This document shows, one piece after another, positions 48,791-59,810 of a DNA stretch of 64,000 nt. The translations under genes and the position numbers were made by a program. Source of the DNA: Aedes albopictus. Lineage: Eukaryota > Arthropoda > Insecta > Diptera > Culicidae. Below the pieces are notes generated by a model that worked only from the letters and a program-made list of their open reading frames with translations, had not been told where the DNA came from and did not search any database. The stretch spans positions 256,454,733 through 256,518,732 of the forward strand of contig NC_085137.1 of assembly GCF_035046485.1 (NCBI RefSeq), read 5' to 3'. The number at the start of each line of letters is the position of its first letter. The first letter of the stretch is position 1.

Positions 48791-50928
48791 TCCTCCAGAA
48801 ATTTCCTTCGGTATTTCTCCAGCAATATCTTTAGGAATTCCTGTATAATTCATCCGGAAATTTCGCTAGGAATTCCTCCGGAAATTCCTCCAGTAATTTG
48901 TCCACAAAATCCTCTAGGAATTCCTCCAGAATTCCTCAAGGAATTCCTCCACAAATTCATCTAGAGATTCCTCCAGATTTCTTCCAGAAATTCCTCCAGG
49001 AATTCCTACATAATTCTTCAAGGAATTCCTCCGTTAACTTCTCTAGGAATTCCTCCGAAAATTCCTCTAGAAATTCCTCTGGAAATTTCTCTGGAAACTT
49101 CTCTAGGAATTCCTCTGGAAATTTCTTTGGAAATTTCTCTAGGAATTCCTCCTGGAATATCTCTGGATATATCCCTAGGAATTCCTCCAGAGGAATATTC
49201 GGAAGAATTCCTAGAGGAATTTCTGGAGGAAATCTGGATGAAACCCTGGAGGAATTTTTGGAGAAATACCTTGAGGAATTCCTCCGGAAATTCCTGCAGC
49301 AATTCCTCCAGGAATTCATCCGGAAATTCCTCCGGAAATTCCTCCAGAAATTCCTCCAGAAACTCCTCCGGAAATTCTTCCGAGAATTCCTCTGGAAATT
49401 CGTTCAGGAAATGTTCCGGAAATTCCTCCAGGAATTCCTCCAGAAATTCCGCCGGAAATTCCTGCAGGAATTCCTCCGGAAATTCCTGCAGGAATTCCTC
49501 CAGCAATTCCTCCAGGAATTCCTCTAGAAATTCTTCAAGGAAATCCTCCTGAAATTCCTCTAGTAATTCCTCCAGAAATTCCAGTAGGAATTTCTCCAGA
49601 AATGTCTCTGGAAATTCCTACAGAAATTACTCTGGAAATTCCTCCAGAAATTCCACTAGGCAATTCTCCAGAAGTTCTTCTTGGAATTTGTCCGAAAATT
49701 CCTAGAGGAATTTCTAGAGAAATTCCAAGATGAATTTCTGGAGGAATTTCTAGAGGAATTTCTGAAGGAATTCCTGGAGGAATTTCTGGAGGAATTACTA
49801 AAGAAATTCCTAAAGGAATTCCAAGAGGAATTTCTGGAGAAATTTCCGGAGGAATTCCTGGACGAATACCTACAGGAAATCCTGGAGGAATTCTTCCGGC
49901 AATTCCTCTTGGAATTCCTCTGGCAATTCCTCTAGGAATTCCTCCAGCAATTCCTCTGGGAATTCCTCCAGCAATTCCTCTAGGAATTCCTCCAGGAATT
50001 CCTATAGGAATTTCTCTAGGAATTCCTCTAGGAATTCCTCTAGGAATTCTTCCAGGAATTCCTCTAGGAATTCTTCCAGGAATTCCTCTAGGAATTCCTT
50101 CTAGGAATTCCTTTAGAAATTCCTCCAGGAATTCCTCTAGGAATTCCTCTAGGAACTCCTCCGGAAATTCCTTCAGGATTTCCTCTAGGAATTCCTTCAG
50201 GAATTCCTCCGGAAATTCCTCCACAAATTCCTCTAGGAATTCCTTTAGGAATTCCTCTAGTAATTCCTCCAGAAATTCCTCAAGGAATTCCTCTAGAAAT
50301 TCTTCCAGAAATTCATCTTGGAATTTCTCTAGAAATTCCTCTAAGAATTTTCGGAGAAATTCCTAGAAGAATTTCTGGAGAAATGCCCAGAGGAATTTTT
50401 GGAGGAATTTAAATTATTGAAGGAATTTCTGGAGGAATTCCTTGAAGAATTTTAAGAGGAATTGCTGGAGGAATTCGTGGAGGAATTCCTGCAGAAATTT
50501 CCGTCGGAACTTCTGGAGGAATTCCTGGAGGAATTTCCAGAGGAATTCTCGGAAGAAATTCCGGAGGAATTTCTGGAGGAATTTCAGGAGGAATTTCAGG
50601 AGGAATTTCAGATGGAATTTCTGGAGAAATTCCCGGAGGAAGTGCTGCAGGAATTTCCAGAGGAATTCCTCAAGGTATTTCTCCACAAATTCCTTTAAGG
50701 GTTTCATCCAGAATTCCCCCAGAAATTCCTCTAGGAATTCTTAGGGGAATTCCTAGAGAAGTTTCCAGAGAAATTTCCAGAGGAATTTCTAGAGGAATAT
50801 TCGGAGGAATTCCTAGACAATTTAACGGAGGAATTTCTTGAGGAATGATGTTGGAATTCCTGGAGGAATTTCTGGAAGAATTCTGGAGGAATTTGGGAGG
50901 AATCTCTAGAAGAATTTGTGGAGGAATT

Positions 50929-51265
50929 CCTTGCGGAGTTCTGGAGGAATCTCTAGAGGAATTTGTGGATAAATTACTGGAGGAATTTCCGGAGGATTTC
51001 CTAGCGAAATTTCCGGAGGAATTCCTAGAGAAATTCCTGGTTAAATTTCTAGAGGAATTTTTGGAGAAGTTCCTAGAGGAATGTTTGGAGAAATTCCTTG
51101 CGGAGTTCTGGAGGAATTCCTAGAGGAATTTGTGGATAAATTACTGGAGGAATTTCCGGAGGAATTCCTAGCGAAATTTCCGGAGGAATTCCTAGAGAAA
51201 TTCATGGTTAAATTTCTAGAGGAATTTTTGGAGAAGTTCCTAGAGGAATGTTTGGAGAAATTCCT
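50929..51265 (-). repeat. Higher-order duplication, ~167-bp unit
   Basis: TTGCGGAGTTCTGGAGGAAT starts at 50,931 and again at 51,098. The following ~160 bp (AATTTGTGGATAAATTACTG, GGTTAAATTTCTAGAGG) are nearly the same. Confidence 0.8.
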
Positions 51266-53544
51266 AGAGGAATTTTTTGGAGAAATTCCTAGAGGAATTT
51301 CTGGGAATTCTTAGAGGAATTTCTGGGAAATTCGTAGAGGAATTTCTGGAGAAATTCCTTGAGGAATTCCTGGTGAAATTTCCAGAGGAATTTCTGGAGA
51401 AATTCGTAGAGGAATTTTTGGAGAAATTCCTAGAGGAATTTCTGGAGAAATTCCTAGAGGAATTTCTGGAGAAATTCCTAGAGGAGTTTCTGGAGAAATT
51501 CCTAGAGGAGTTTCTGGAGAAATTCCTAGAGGAGTTTCTGGAGAAATTCCTAGAAGAATTGCTTCAGAAATTTCTTGAGGAATTTCTGGATTGATTTTCA
51601 GATGAATTTCTGGGAAATTCTTAGATGAATTTCTGGAGAAATTCCTAGAGGAATTCTTAGAGGAATTTCTAGAGGAATTTCTGGAGAGGAAATTCTTAGA
51701 GAAATTTCTGGAGGAATGTAGGAGAATTTCCTAGAGGAATTTCTGGGGAAATTTCTTGAGGAATTTTTGGAGAAATTCTTAGAGGAATTTCTGGAGAAAT
51801 TTCTGAGGAAATTCCTAGAGGAATTTCTGAAGATTTTCCTAGAGGAATTTTTGGAGAAATTCCTAGAGGAATTCCTGGTTAAATTTCTAGAGGAACTACT
51901 GGGGAAATTCCTAGATGAATTTTTGAAGATATTCCTAGAGGAATTTCTGGGAAATTCTTAGGGGAATTTCTGGGAAATTCGTAGAGGAATTTCTAGTGGA
52001 ATTTCTGGAGAAATTTGTAGAGGAATTTCTGGAGGTATTCCTGGAAGAATTGCTAGTGGAATTCCTGGAGGAATTCCTAGAGATATTCTGGGGGAATTCC
52101 TAGAGGAATTTCTGGAGAAATTCCTAGAGGAATTTCTGGAGGAATTCCTAGATAATTTTCTGGAGGAATTCATAGAGGAATTGCTGGAGGAATTCCTAGA
52201 GGAATTGCTGGAGGAATTCCTAGAGGAATTCCTGGAGGAATTCCTAGAGGAACTCCTGGAGGAATTCCTAAAGGAATTCCTGGAGGAATTCCTAAAGGAA
52301 TTCCTGGAGGAATTCCTAAAGGAATTCTTGGAGGAATTCCTGGAGTGTAGAAATTCCCTGAGGATTGAGGAATTCCTGGAAAAATTTTCAGAGGGATTTC
52401 TGGGAAACTCTTAGACGAATTTCTGGAGAAACTCCAAGAGGAATTTCTAGTGAAATTTCTGGAGAAATTCGTAGAGGAATTTCTGGAGGTATTCCTGGAG
52501 GAATTGCTAGTGAAATTCCTGGAGGAATTCCTAGAGATATTCTGGGGGAATTCCTAGAGGAATTTCTGGAGGAATTCCTAGAGGAATTTCTGGAGGAATT
52601 CCTAGAAGATTTTCTGGAGGAATTCCTAGAGGAATTACTGGAGGAATTCCTAGAGGAATTGTTGGAGGAATTCCTAGAGGAATTGCTGGAGGAATTCCTA
52701 GAGGAATTCCTGGAGGAATTCCTGAAGGAATTCCTGGAAAAATTCCTGGAGTAATTCCTGTAGGAATTCTCAGAGGAATTCTTGTAGGAATTCCTGTAGG
52801 AATTACTGGAGGAATTCCTAGAGGAATTACTGGAGGAATTCCTAGAGGAATTTCTGGAGGAATTCCTGGAGGAATTTCTGGAGGAGTTTCTCGAGGAATT
52901 CCTAGAGAAGTTCCTGGAGGTATTCCTAAAGGAGTTCCTGGAGGAATTCCTAGAGGAATTTCTGGAGGAATTCCTGGAGGAATTTTTAGAGGAGTTTCTC
53001 GAGGAATTCCTAGAGAAGTTCCTGGAGGTATTCCTAGAGGAGTTTCTTGATTAATTCATAGAGGAGTTCCTTGAGGAATTCCTAGAGGAGTTCCTGGAGG
53101 TATTGTTAGAGGAGTTCCTTGAGGAATTCCTAGAGGAGTTCCTTGAGGATTTCCTAGAGAAGTTCCTTGAGGAATTCCTAGATGAGCTCCTGGAGGAATT
53201 CCTAGAGGAGTTCCTGAAGGAATTCCTAGAACAATTCCTAGAGGAACTTTTCAAGGAATTCCTTGAGGAATTTTCAGAGGAATTCTCAGAGGAATTGCCG
53301 GAGGAGTTCCTAGAGGAATTATGTAGGAATTCCTAGAGGAATATCTGGAGGAATTCCTAGAGAAATTTTTGGAGGAATTCTGGAGGAATCCCTAGTGGAA
53401 TTTCTGGAGGAATTCCTTAAGTATAATCGGTTCATTCCGACGCAATTTCTGGTTTCAGTTTCTTAGATGCCTGCAGTCGAAGAATCAGGTTTTGATCACC
53501 TAAACACAGGATAAACATAAAAAGATAGAAGATCTGACGCTATG

Positions 53545-53840
53545 GTCAAAGCGTTCTCGGAGCAGGCTCCTCCAGAGCATATTCCGGTGGCCACGGGTTC
53601 ACCAGGGTGGCCGTTGGTTCGCTAAGATGATGGATATGATGAATCATCAAGAAAGAGCCGCCGCATGCCTAGCTTTGGTGTCCTGACCAAGGCGGCCTTG
53701 ATTGAATGCCAAGGTTTCCGCGGGAGCCATTCCGACACTCGCGACAGGACCAGATCGGGTTGGTCGGTTCTACATGTCCACTACCAACCAAGCTACCAAA
53801 CACTCATAATCAGCTGGACATTTTTGCCTAATACACCAAT
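53545..53840 (-). repeat. Inverted module of the right arm
   Basis: Reverse complement of left-arm text: GAGCCGCCGCATGCC, GGTGGCCACGGGTTCACC, ATTCCGGTGGCC, GACAGGACCAGATCGGGTTG and CAGCTGGACAT correspond to blocks at 46,030-46,300. This is the main evidence that the arms are inverted copies beyond the 26-bp tips. Confidence 0.75.
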
Positions 53841-54230
53841 ATGCTATCTAGTACTGCAACCATAATTTAAAGCGTATGCCGTGTACTGAATACCCGACGC
53901 GATCGCTCGTGTATCTCTTTTTGGCGCGACTGATGGAGGGTTTAAAACGGATTCCAATGAATATTCTAGAGTAGTTTTACTAATAAAATGCAAAAAAAAA
54001 TCCCTACGCGCACAAAGCCATGCTGTTGGTAAAAATTCAAAATTTCACATCAATCTGTCTGATCGCTGTGCGCAGCAGGCACTGATTGCTGTGCGATGAC
54101 AGGTGGCCGACCGTTTTCATCGAGTCGTTTTAGTGAGTCGAGCATTCGTTGTGCTAGACTATTTCCTCGACATCCAGCGACTAACTCGTTTTGTATAATT
54201 CGACAACTATCGAGTCACATGAAATTACGG

Positions 54231-54256
54231 TCGACTCGAGTTATAAAATAGCCCCC
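54231..54256 (-). repeat. Right terminal inverted repeat (26 bp) of foldback element
   Basis: Exact complement of the left tip, followed by TAT (54,257-54,259) and resumption of the retrotransposon gag frame at 54,260. Confidence 0.95.
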
Positions 54257-54259
54257 TAT

Positions 54260-57200
54260 TCAATAACCTCCCTGACGATGATGAAGAAGCGCCACAGTTA
54301 AGTGAGGCACAGATCCGCCACTATGTTAAGAAAGTGGAGGCAGTGCAGAAGGAGTACACCGAGGTCCATGAACGAATCCTTGCGCTTGTTCCTGCCGATA
54401 GCAGAGACAGCCATGACCAACACTATGTGGAATTTGACGAGCTTCAGGATGAAATATCCGTGAAGCTGGAAGAGGAATTGGCCAGGTGTGCAAACACCAT
54501 GCCTACGTCAAGAGCTACCTTTGCCCCTGCTCAAGCTCCCATTCTTGTTCATCAACCCCTCAAAATCCCAATCCCCACTTTTGACGGCCGCTATGAAAGC
54601 TGGCCTAAATTTAAAGTTATGTTCAAGGACCTGGTGGATAAGAATCCCGAACCCCCAGCCGTCAAGCTTTACCACCTCGATAAGGCCTTGACGGGAAGTG
54701 CAGCTGGAATAATCGATGCCAAGACCATTAGTGAGGGGAACTACAACCATGCCTGGGAGATTCTTGAGGAACGGTATGAGAACAAAAGGCATGCCATCGA
54801 CAAGCACATTCATGGCTTGTTACACCTCAAGAAAATGTCCAAGGGAACCTACGACGAGCTAAGAAGTTTGCTGGATGAGTGCTCCAAACACGTCGAGAGC
54901 CTGAAGTTCTTGGAGCAGGAGTTCCTAGGAGTCTCGGAGCTGATTTTGGTACATGTGCTGGCAGCGGCCTTGGACAAAGAGATTCGACGACGCTGGGAGC
55001 ATACGGTTAAGCACGGTGAGCTTCCCACGTATGATGCAATGATGGAGTTCTTGAAGGAGGAGTGCTTCACCATGGAGAGGTGTGATGGTCCAACAACGAA
55101 GACAGCACCAGCTCAAGCGAAAGTTTCCACTGGAGCCATCAGATCAAGCCAGAAATCAGTTGCAGCAGTCACGACAGCCTCGGATCCGAAGTGCGACTTT
55201 TGTGGTAAGGGTCATCTCAACTTTGCTTGTCCGGAGTTCAAGGAGCTTTCCGTTCAGCAGCGGTTGGCCAAGGTCAAGGAGCGTAATGCGTGTTTCAACT
55301 GTCTGAAGCGCGGACATCGAGGTAGCAGCTGCCCGTCGGATAAGACTTGTAACCGATGCAAGCGTCGGCACCACAGTCTGCTGCATGCAGAGGAGAAACC
55401 GAAGCCAGCTGTCTCCGAAGATCCGCAGCCGAAGCCCGCCACCCAACCGTCGAAGAGTGAAGATCAGCCGAAGCCACCTGAAGAAGCCACGTCCGCCAGC
55501 TGCTGCAGTGAAAAGGTGTTACCCAACCAAGTGTTCCTCCTAACAGCAGTGGTGGATGTTATTGACAAAAACCACAAAACCCACCCCTGCCGAGTTTTAT
55601 TAGACAGTGCTTCGCAAGTAAATCTTATCTCCAAGCAAATGGTTGAGTCTTTGGGATTGAACACGAGTCCGTCTAGTGCCGTCGTTGCTGGGGTAAATGA
55701 CACCAAGAGCCACGTTTCAAGAAGCAGTGTTGTTCACATCCGGTCAAGGTATTCAGGATTCAGCGCCAACGTTAAGTGTTTGGTGTCTGAGAAGGTTACG
55801 TCGGATTTGCCGTCCTCGACCGTCAGTATTCGGGAATGGGAAATTCCACCTGGTGTCCAACTGGCTGACCCGCAGTTCTACCAATCGGGAAGGGTTGACT
55901 TGCTGCTAGGTAACCAGTTATTCTTGAAGCTTCTTATGTCTGGAGAGGTTCAACTGGCGGACAATCTTCCTTGTCTGCGCGAGACCCAATTGGGCTGGGT
56001 CGTAGGAGGTGTTTGCGGTGACGCGATGTATGGTTCCATAGTTCATTCGCACTCACTAACAATTGAGGAGTTGAATCGTACCGTCCAAAAGTTCTGGGAA
56101 GTTGAGGAGGTTTCGAGCGTGCCGGTGCCATCAGAGGCTGAAGAGTGCGAACAGCATTTTCAAGCTACCCATCGTCGTGATGAAACGGGACGATATGTTG
56201 TCCAGATGCCTTTGAAGGAAAATGCTGCCGAGTTAAGCGATTCCCGTTCGATGGCCCTCAAGCGGTTCTACATTCTGGAAAGGAGGTTCGCACAGGATCC
56301 AGATTTGAAGCAACAGTACGCGGAGTTCATGGCTGACTACGAGCGGCTTGGGCACTGTGAAGAGATTAAGGAGAGTGAAGATTCTGAAGGTGTTAAGTGG
56401 TACCTGCCTCACCACGCCGTCTTGCGTCCGTCGAATACTACGACCAAATGCCGAGTAGTATTTGATGCCTCGGCCAAGGTGAATGGACTTTCTTTGAATG
56501 ACGTAATGATGGTCGGGCCGTTGAACCAATGCGCTCTGGATGAAATTTGTCTTCGTTTTCGAATTCCCCGCTATGTCCTGACGACGGACGTGGCGAAGAT
56601 GTACCGTCAGGTGCTACTGGACAAGAGTCACCGGCGTCTGCAGAGAATATTCTTCAGGTTGGATTCGTCAAGTCCGCTCCGAGTGTTGGAGCTGAAGACC
56701 GTTACATACGGTACGGCGTCTGCGCCGTTCTTGGCAACAAGGGCGTTGCTGCAGTTGGCAAAGGATGACGGCCATAAGTTTCCATTGGCTGCAGAAATAG
56801 TAAAGGAATGCTTCTACGTGGATAATGCGCTTTTCGGGTTCAACGACATTAAGGATGCCCAAGAAGCGCAGTCGCAGTTGATCCAAATGTTGGAGGGAGG
56901 AGGATTCCATTTGCACAAGTGGGCCTCAAACTGCTCGGAACTGATGGACTCCATACCGGAAGCAGAACGCGAGGAGCTAGTCAGCTTTGAAGAAATGGAG
57001 GTCAACGACGTGATCAAAACACTTGGTCTGCTTTGGAACCCGTCTGCCGATGAATTGGTCTTCGTCGCCAAACCGCCTCCGGACATCGAGAACCCCACGA
57101 AGCGTCAAGTGCTGTCGTTGGTGGCAAGCATGTTCGATCCGCTGGGATTGGCTGCACCAGTGATCGTCGTCGGGAAGATGCTGATGAAGAAGATATGGTG

Positions 57201-59382
57201 TGAGAAGATCGATTGGGACGAAGAACTAAATGAAGAGTTGAAAAAGTGTTGGAACTACTTCCTAAAGTGTTTAAGTGATGTAAAGAAGATCCAGATTCCT
57301 CGTCAAGTGGTGGCGCCTACGGCTTCCGCTTTCGAAATCCATGGATTTGGAGATGCTTCTCTGGAAGCGTATGGAGCCTGCGTCTACATAAGATCGGTGG
57401 TTCCAGGAGAGCCCCATGTGGTGAAGATTTTGACTGCAAAGTCGAAGATAGTGCCAAAATCAGTGCTAACGATTCCACGCAAAGAACTCTTGGCAGCATT
57501 ACTGCTGCACCGTTTGGTGAAAAAGGTGATAGCCACATTGAAGATGCCGTTCCGGCAAGTGGTACTGTGGTCGGACAATCAAATTGTGCTTGCGTGGCTG
57601 AAGAAGAAACCCGAACAGTTAGAAGTGTTTGTAAGAAACAGAGTGTGTGAAATTACCTCTAACGGAAATGACTTTGAGTGGCGGTATGTGAATACTGCAG
57701 ACAATCCCGCTGACATTGTGTCCCGCGGCCGTTCCGCCGAAGAGCTAGCCAGTAGTGATCTTTGGTGGAATGGTCCAGCGTTCTTGAAAAGTGAAAACTA
57801 TGATATGGACACTCCGGCACCGTTGCCTGACGAAGACGTTCCTGAGCTCAAGCCTACTGTAGTCGCAAGCGCTATGGTGGAGCCTGAAGTGCTGCCTGTG
57901 TTCGAGAAGTTCGAGAGTTTCCGCAAGCTGCAGCGAGTGGTGGCCTACGTGCTGCGCTTCTGCTGGAACTGTAAAGAAAGCAAGGAGAAACGGGTGGTAT
58001 CAACATTTCCAACGATAACCGAGATGCAAGCTGCTATGAAGGTAATAGTACGGGTAGTGCAGCGTCAAGAATTTGCCCAGGAAATTGCCAAGATGAAGTC
58101 AGGTGAGTCTCCTAAAAATCTTAAGAGTTTGAACCCCTATTTCGACGATGGAGTCCTGCGTGTGGGTGGTCGTCTGCGCCACTCAACTTTGCCGTATCTC
58201 ACCAAACATCCATGGATTCTGCCTCACCGGAACGCCGTGGTTGAAAGTTACATCCGATGTGTCCACCGCGAAAATTTGCATATTGGACCTTCCGCATTAT
58301 TGGCAACTTTGCGCAGACAAGTTTGGATTTTGCACGGTCGCTCTGCGGTGCGCAAAGTTACTCGCAGCTGCGTTCGCTGCTTCAAGGTGAATCCGACTAC
58401 AGCTGACCAGCGCATGGGAGATCTTCCGTCAAGCCGTTGTGATCGAGCTCCCGCGTTCCAAAGGGTGGGATTGGACTTTGCCGGCCCTTTCTTCATTAAG
58501 CAAACTGGTAGGAAGGCTGCTCCGGTAAAAGGGTATGTTTGTGTTTTCGTCTGCATGGTGACCAAGGGGATCCACCTCGAGGCAGTTGAGAACTTGACGT
58601 CTGAAGCATTCATCGCGGCGCTGCACAGATTCGTGTCCCGTCGTGGCGTCCCGGAAGAGCTGTTTTCTGACAACGGGACCAATTTCGTGGGTGCCAAGAA
58701 GGAATTGCACGAGTTGTTCAACCTGTTTAAGGAGCAAGCAACAGAAAAGAAGATTTTTGAATTTTGTCAACCAAGGGAGATTCGTTGGAAGATGATTCCC
58801 CCAGGGGCACCTCATATGGGTGGCCTTTGGGAAGCAGGTGTAAAGAGCACAAAATCCGTCCTGAAGAAAACTTGCAACACCGCTTCTCTGAATATGATGG
58901 AGTTTTCGACGCTTCTCTGTCAAATCGAGGCCCTCCTGAATTCGCGGCCCCTTTACGCCCACTCGGAAGATGGCATGGATCCGGAACCCCTAACTCCGGG
59001 TCATTTTTGGGTTGATCGGCCATTGACCGCAATTCCGGAACCCACGTACGAGGAGGTACCAGTCAACAGGCTGTCCCGCTGGCAGTACGTGCAACTTCTA
59101 CGAGACAACTTTTGGAATCGTTGGTATCGTGAGTACCTGGTGGAACTTCAGGTACGAACAAAGTGGACCAGGAAGACTGCCAACGTTCAGCCTGGAATGG
59201 TGGTGATGATCAAAGAGGATAACTTACCGCCACAAGTCTGGAAGATTGGAGTCGTCGATAAGGTTTTTCCTGGAGCGGATGGCTTCACCCGGGTTGTCGA
59301 TCTCCGGACTCGATCCGGAATACTTCGGCGGCCAATTCACAAGCTGGCCCCGCTTCCAATCCTGGATAATTCTACAGCTTGA
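54260..59382 (+). CDS. BEL/Pao gag-pol polyprotein, main part
   Basis: Continuous frame; the first ATG after the insert is at 54,334 (1,682 codons, numbering from there). DUF1759 gag region about 76-215 (IPIPTFDGRYESWP). Zinc knuckles start at C287 and C320. Aspartic protease LLDSAS with D424. RT from about 700, first catalytic D752 (TTDVAKMYRQ) and the box YVDN at 828-831, where YVDD is usual. RNase H acidic residues D1007, E1051, D1081. Integrase H2C2 finger (H1311, H1316, C1346, C1349), then D1381, D1446 and E1500. C-terminal DUF5641-like region about 1,575 (SRWQYVQLLRDNFWNRW). The stop lies 19 bp before the 3' LTR. The domains are intact except for the N in the RT box and loss of the gag start to the insert. 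Confidence 0.92.
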
Positions 59383-59388
59383 TTCACC

Positions 59389-59401
59389 GCCGGGGGGTGG
59401 A
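59389..59401 (+). promoter_or_regulatory. Polypurine tract
   Basis: Purine-rich CGGGGGGTGGA text directly upstream of the 3' LTR, the usual plus-strand priming site. Confidence 0.7.
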
Positions 59402-59805
59402 TGTTCGGGCTGCATCCTGACAGCTCGAAGAATTTTTTGAACGTGATTTATTACCCGATTGCTGCGATGGATTTTGCAACGCATCGAGTCACAGCCGACG
59501 AGAGAGGGAGATGGATTCAACGCGCCCGACGCGCCAAGGGCGCGCCGTCGAGAAGAGGATTTGGCGCGCACGAAGCGCGCAGAGAGCAAGTTTTTCAGAA
59601 TTGAATTGGCGTTCGTCGCGAACGGTTTATATACTCGATTTTTGTTAATTGCTAGTTAATTTAAATGTAGAGAAAAAGTGAATATAGTTTGTTAACCAAA
59701 GCTAAGTGCCTTTAAGTGAAGACCATTAAAATTCCTCCGAAATTCCCCGTGGTTCCGCTCCGTTAAGTTGTTCCGTCGTGGTCGATACAGTCCGCTAACC
59801 GTACA
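59402..59805 (+). repeat. 3' LTR of BEL/Pao element (404 bp)
   Basis: Same length and, by eye, same sequence as the 5' LTR. Followed by CTGTT, the second copy of the target duplication. Confidence 0.95.
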
Positions 59806-59810
59806 CTGTT

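Larger units (their letters stand above)
46868..53425. repeat. 12/24-bp satellite array (AATTCCTCTAGGAATTTCTC type), 6.5 kb
   Basis: The basic unit is 12 bp (AATTCCTCTAGG / AATTTCTCCAGA), usually paired as 24 bp. Orientation is CTCCAG/CTCTAG from 46,880 to about 49,185 and reversed (CTGGAG/CTAGAG) at about 49,190-49,270. It flips back to about 49,695, reverses at 49,696-49,895, and is forward again to about 50,345. From 50,350 to 53,420 it is fully reversed. Higher-order repeats are visible (532-555 bp, 167 bp, 454 bp, 108 bp). Because 12 is divisible by 3, many low-complexity frames stay open (EEFLEKFL-type). These are not genes. Confidence 0.95.
45821..54256. mobile_element. 8.4-kb foldback-type element with satellite arms
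   Basis: Perfect 26-bp inverted ends (tip GGGGGCTATTTTATAACTCG) at 45,821-45,846 and 54,231-54,256, flanked by TAT (45,818-45,820 and 54,257-54,259). GAGTCGA words recur just inside both ends. Further in, 46,030-46,200 matches the reverse complement of about 53,660-53,840 (ATGTCCAGCTG, CGACCAACCCGATCTGGTCC-like text, GGCATGCG-CGGCTC). ~165-bp modules come next, then a 6.5-kb 12/24-bp satellite that changes orientation near 50,350. No transposase-like frame was seen, so it is probably mobilised in trans. Arms built of tandem repeats recall Drosophila FB elements, but the tips and the 3-bp duplication differ. Superfamily unassigned. Confidence 0.85.
44849..59805 (+). mobile_element. Young BEL/Pao LTR retrotransposon, interrupted by an 8.4-kb insert
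   Basis: Bounded by 404-bp direct LTRs and a CTGTT target duplication (44,844-44,848 and 59,806-59,810). It has a TGG-starting primer-binding candidate at 45,258-45,274 and a purine-rich tract before the 3' LTR (59,389-59,401). A single gag-pol frame begins at 45,643, is cut at 45,820, resumes at 54,260 and ends at 59,382. The two LTRs look identical base for base by eye, indicating very recent integration. Without the insert (45,821-54,256 plus one TAT) the element would be about 6.5 kb, normal for BEL/Pao. The order gag, protease, RT, RNase H, integrase identifies the superfamily. Confidence 0.95.

Noticed and set aside
46856..53336. Many open frames of 60-229 codons on both strands (EEFL, EKFL, IPLGIS, NSSRN types)
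   Set aside because: They are translations of the 12/24-bp satellite, which preserves reading frame. Overlapping both-strand frames and lack of domains rule out genes.
46880..53420. CRISPR-like array
   Set aside because: Repeats are contiguous with no unique spacers, and the context is eukaryotic.
58248..58962. Large minus-strand frames (157 and 177 codons) within the retrotransposon pol
   Set aside because: They are antisense shadows of the integrase coding sequence; amino-acid composition is atypical and no motifs are present.
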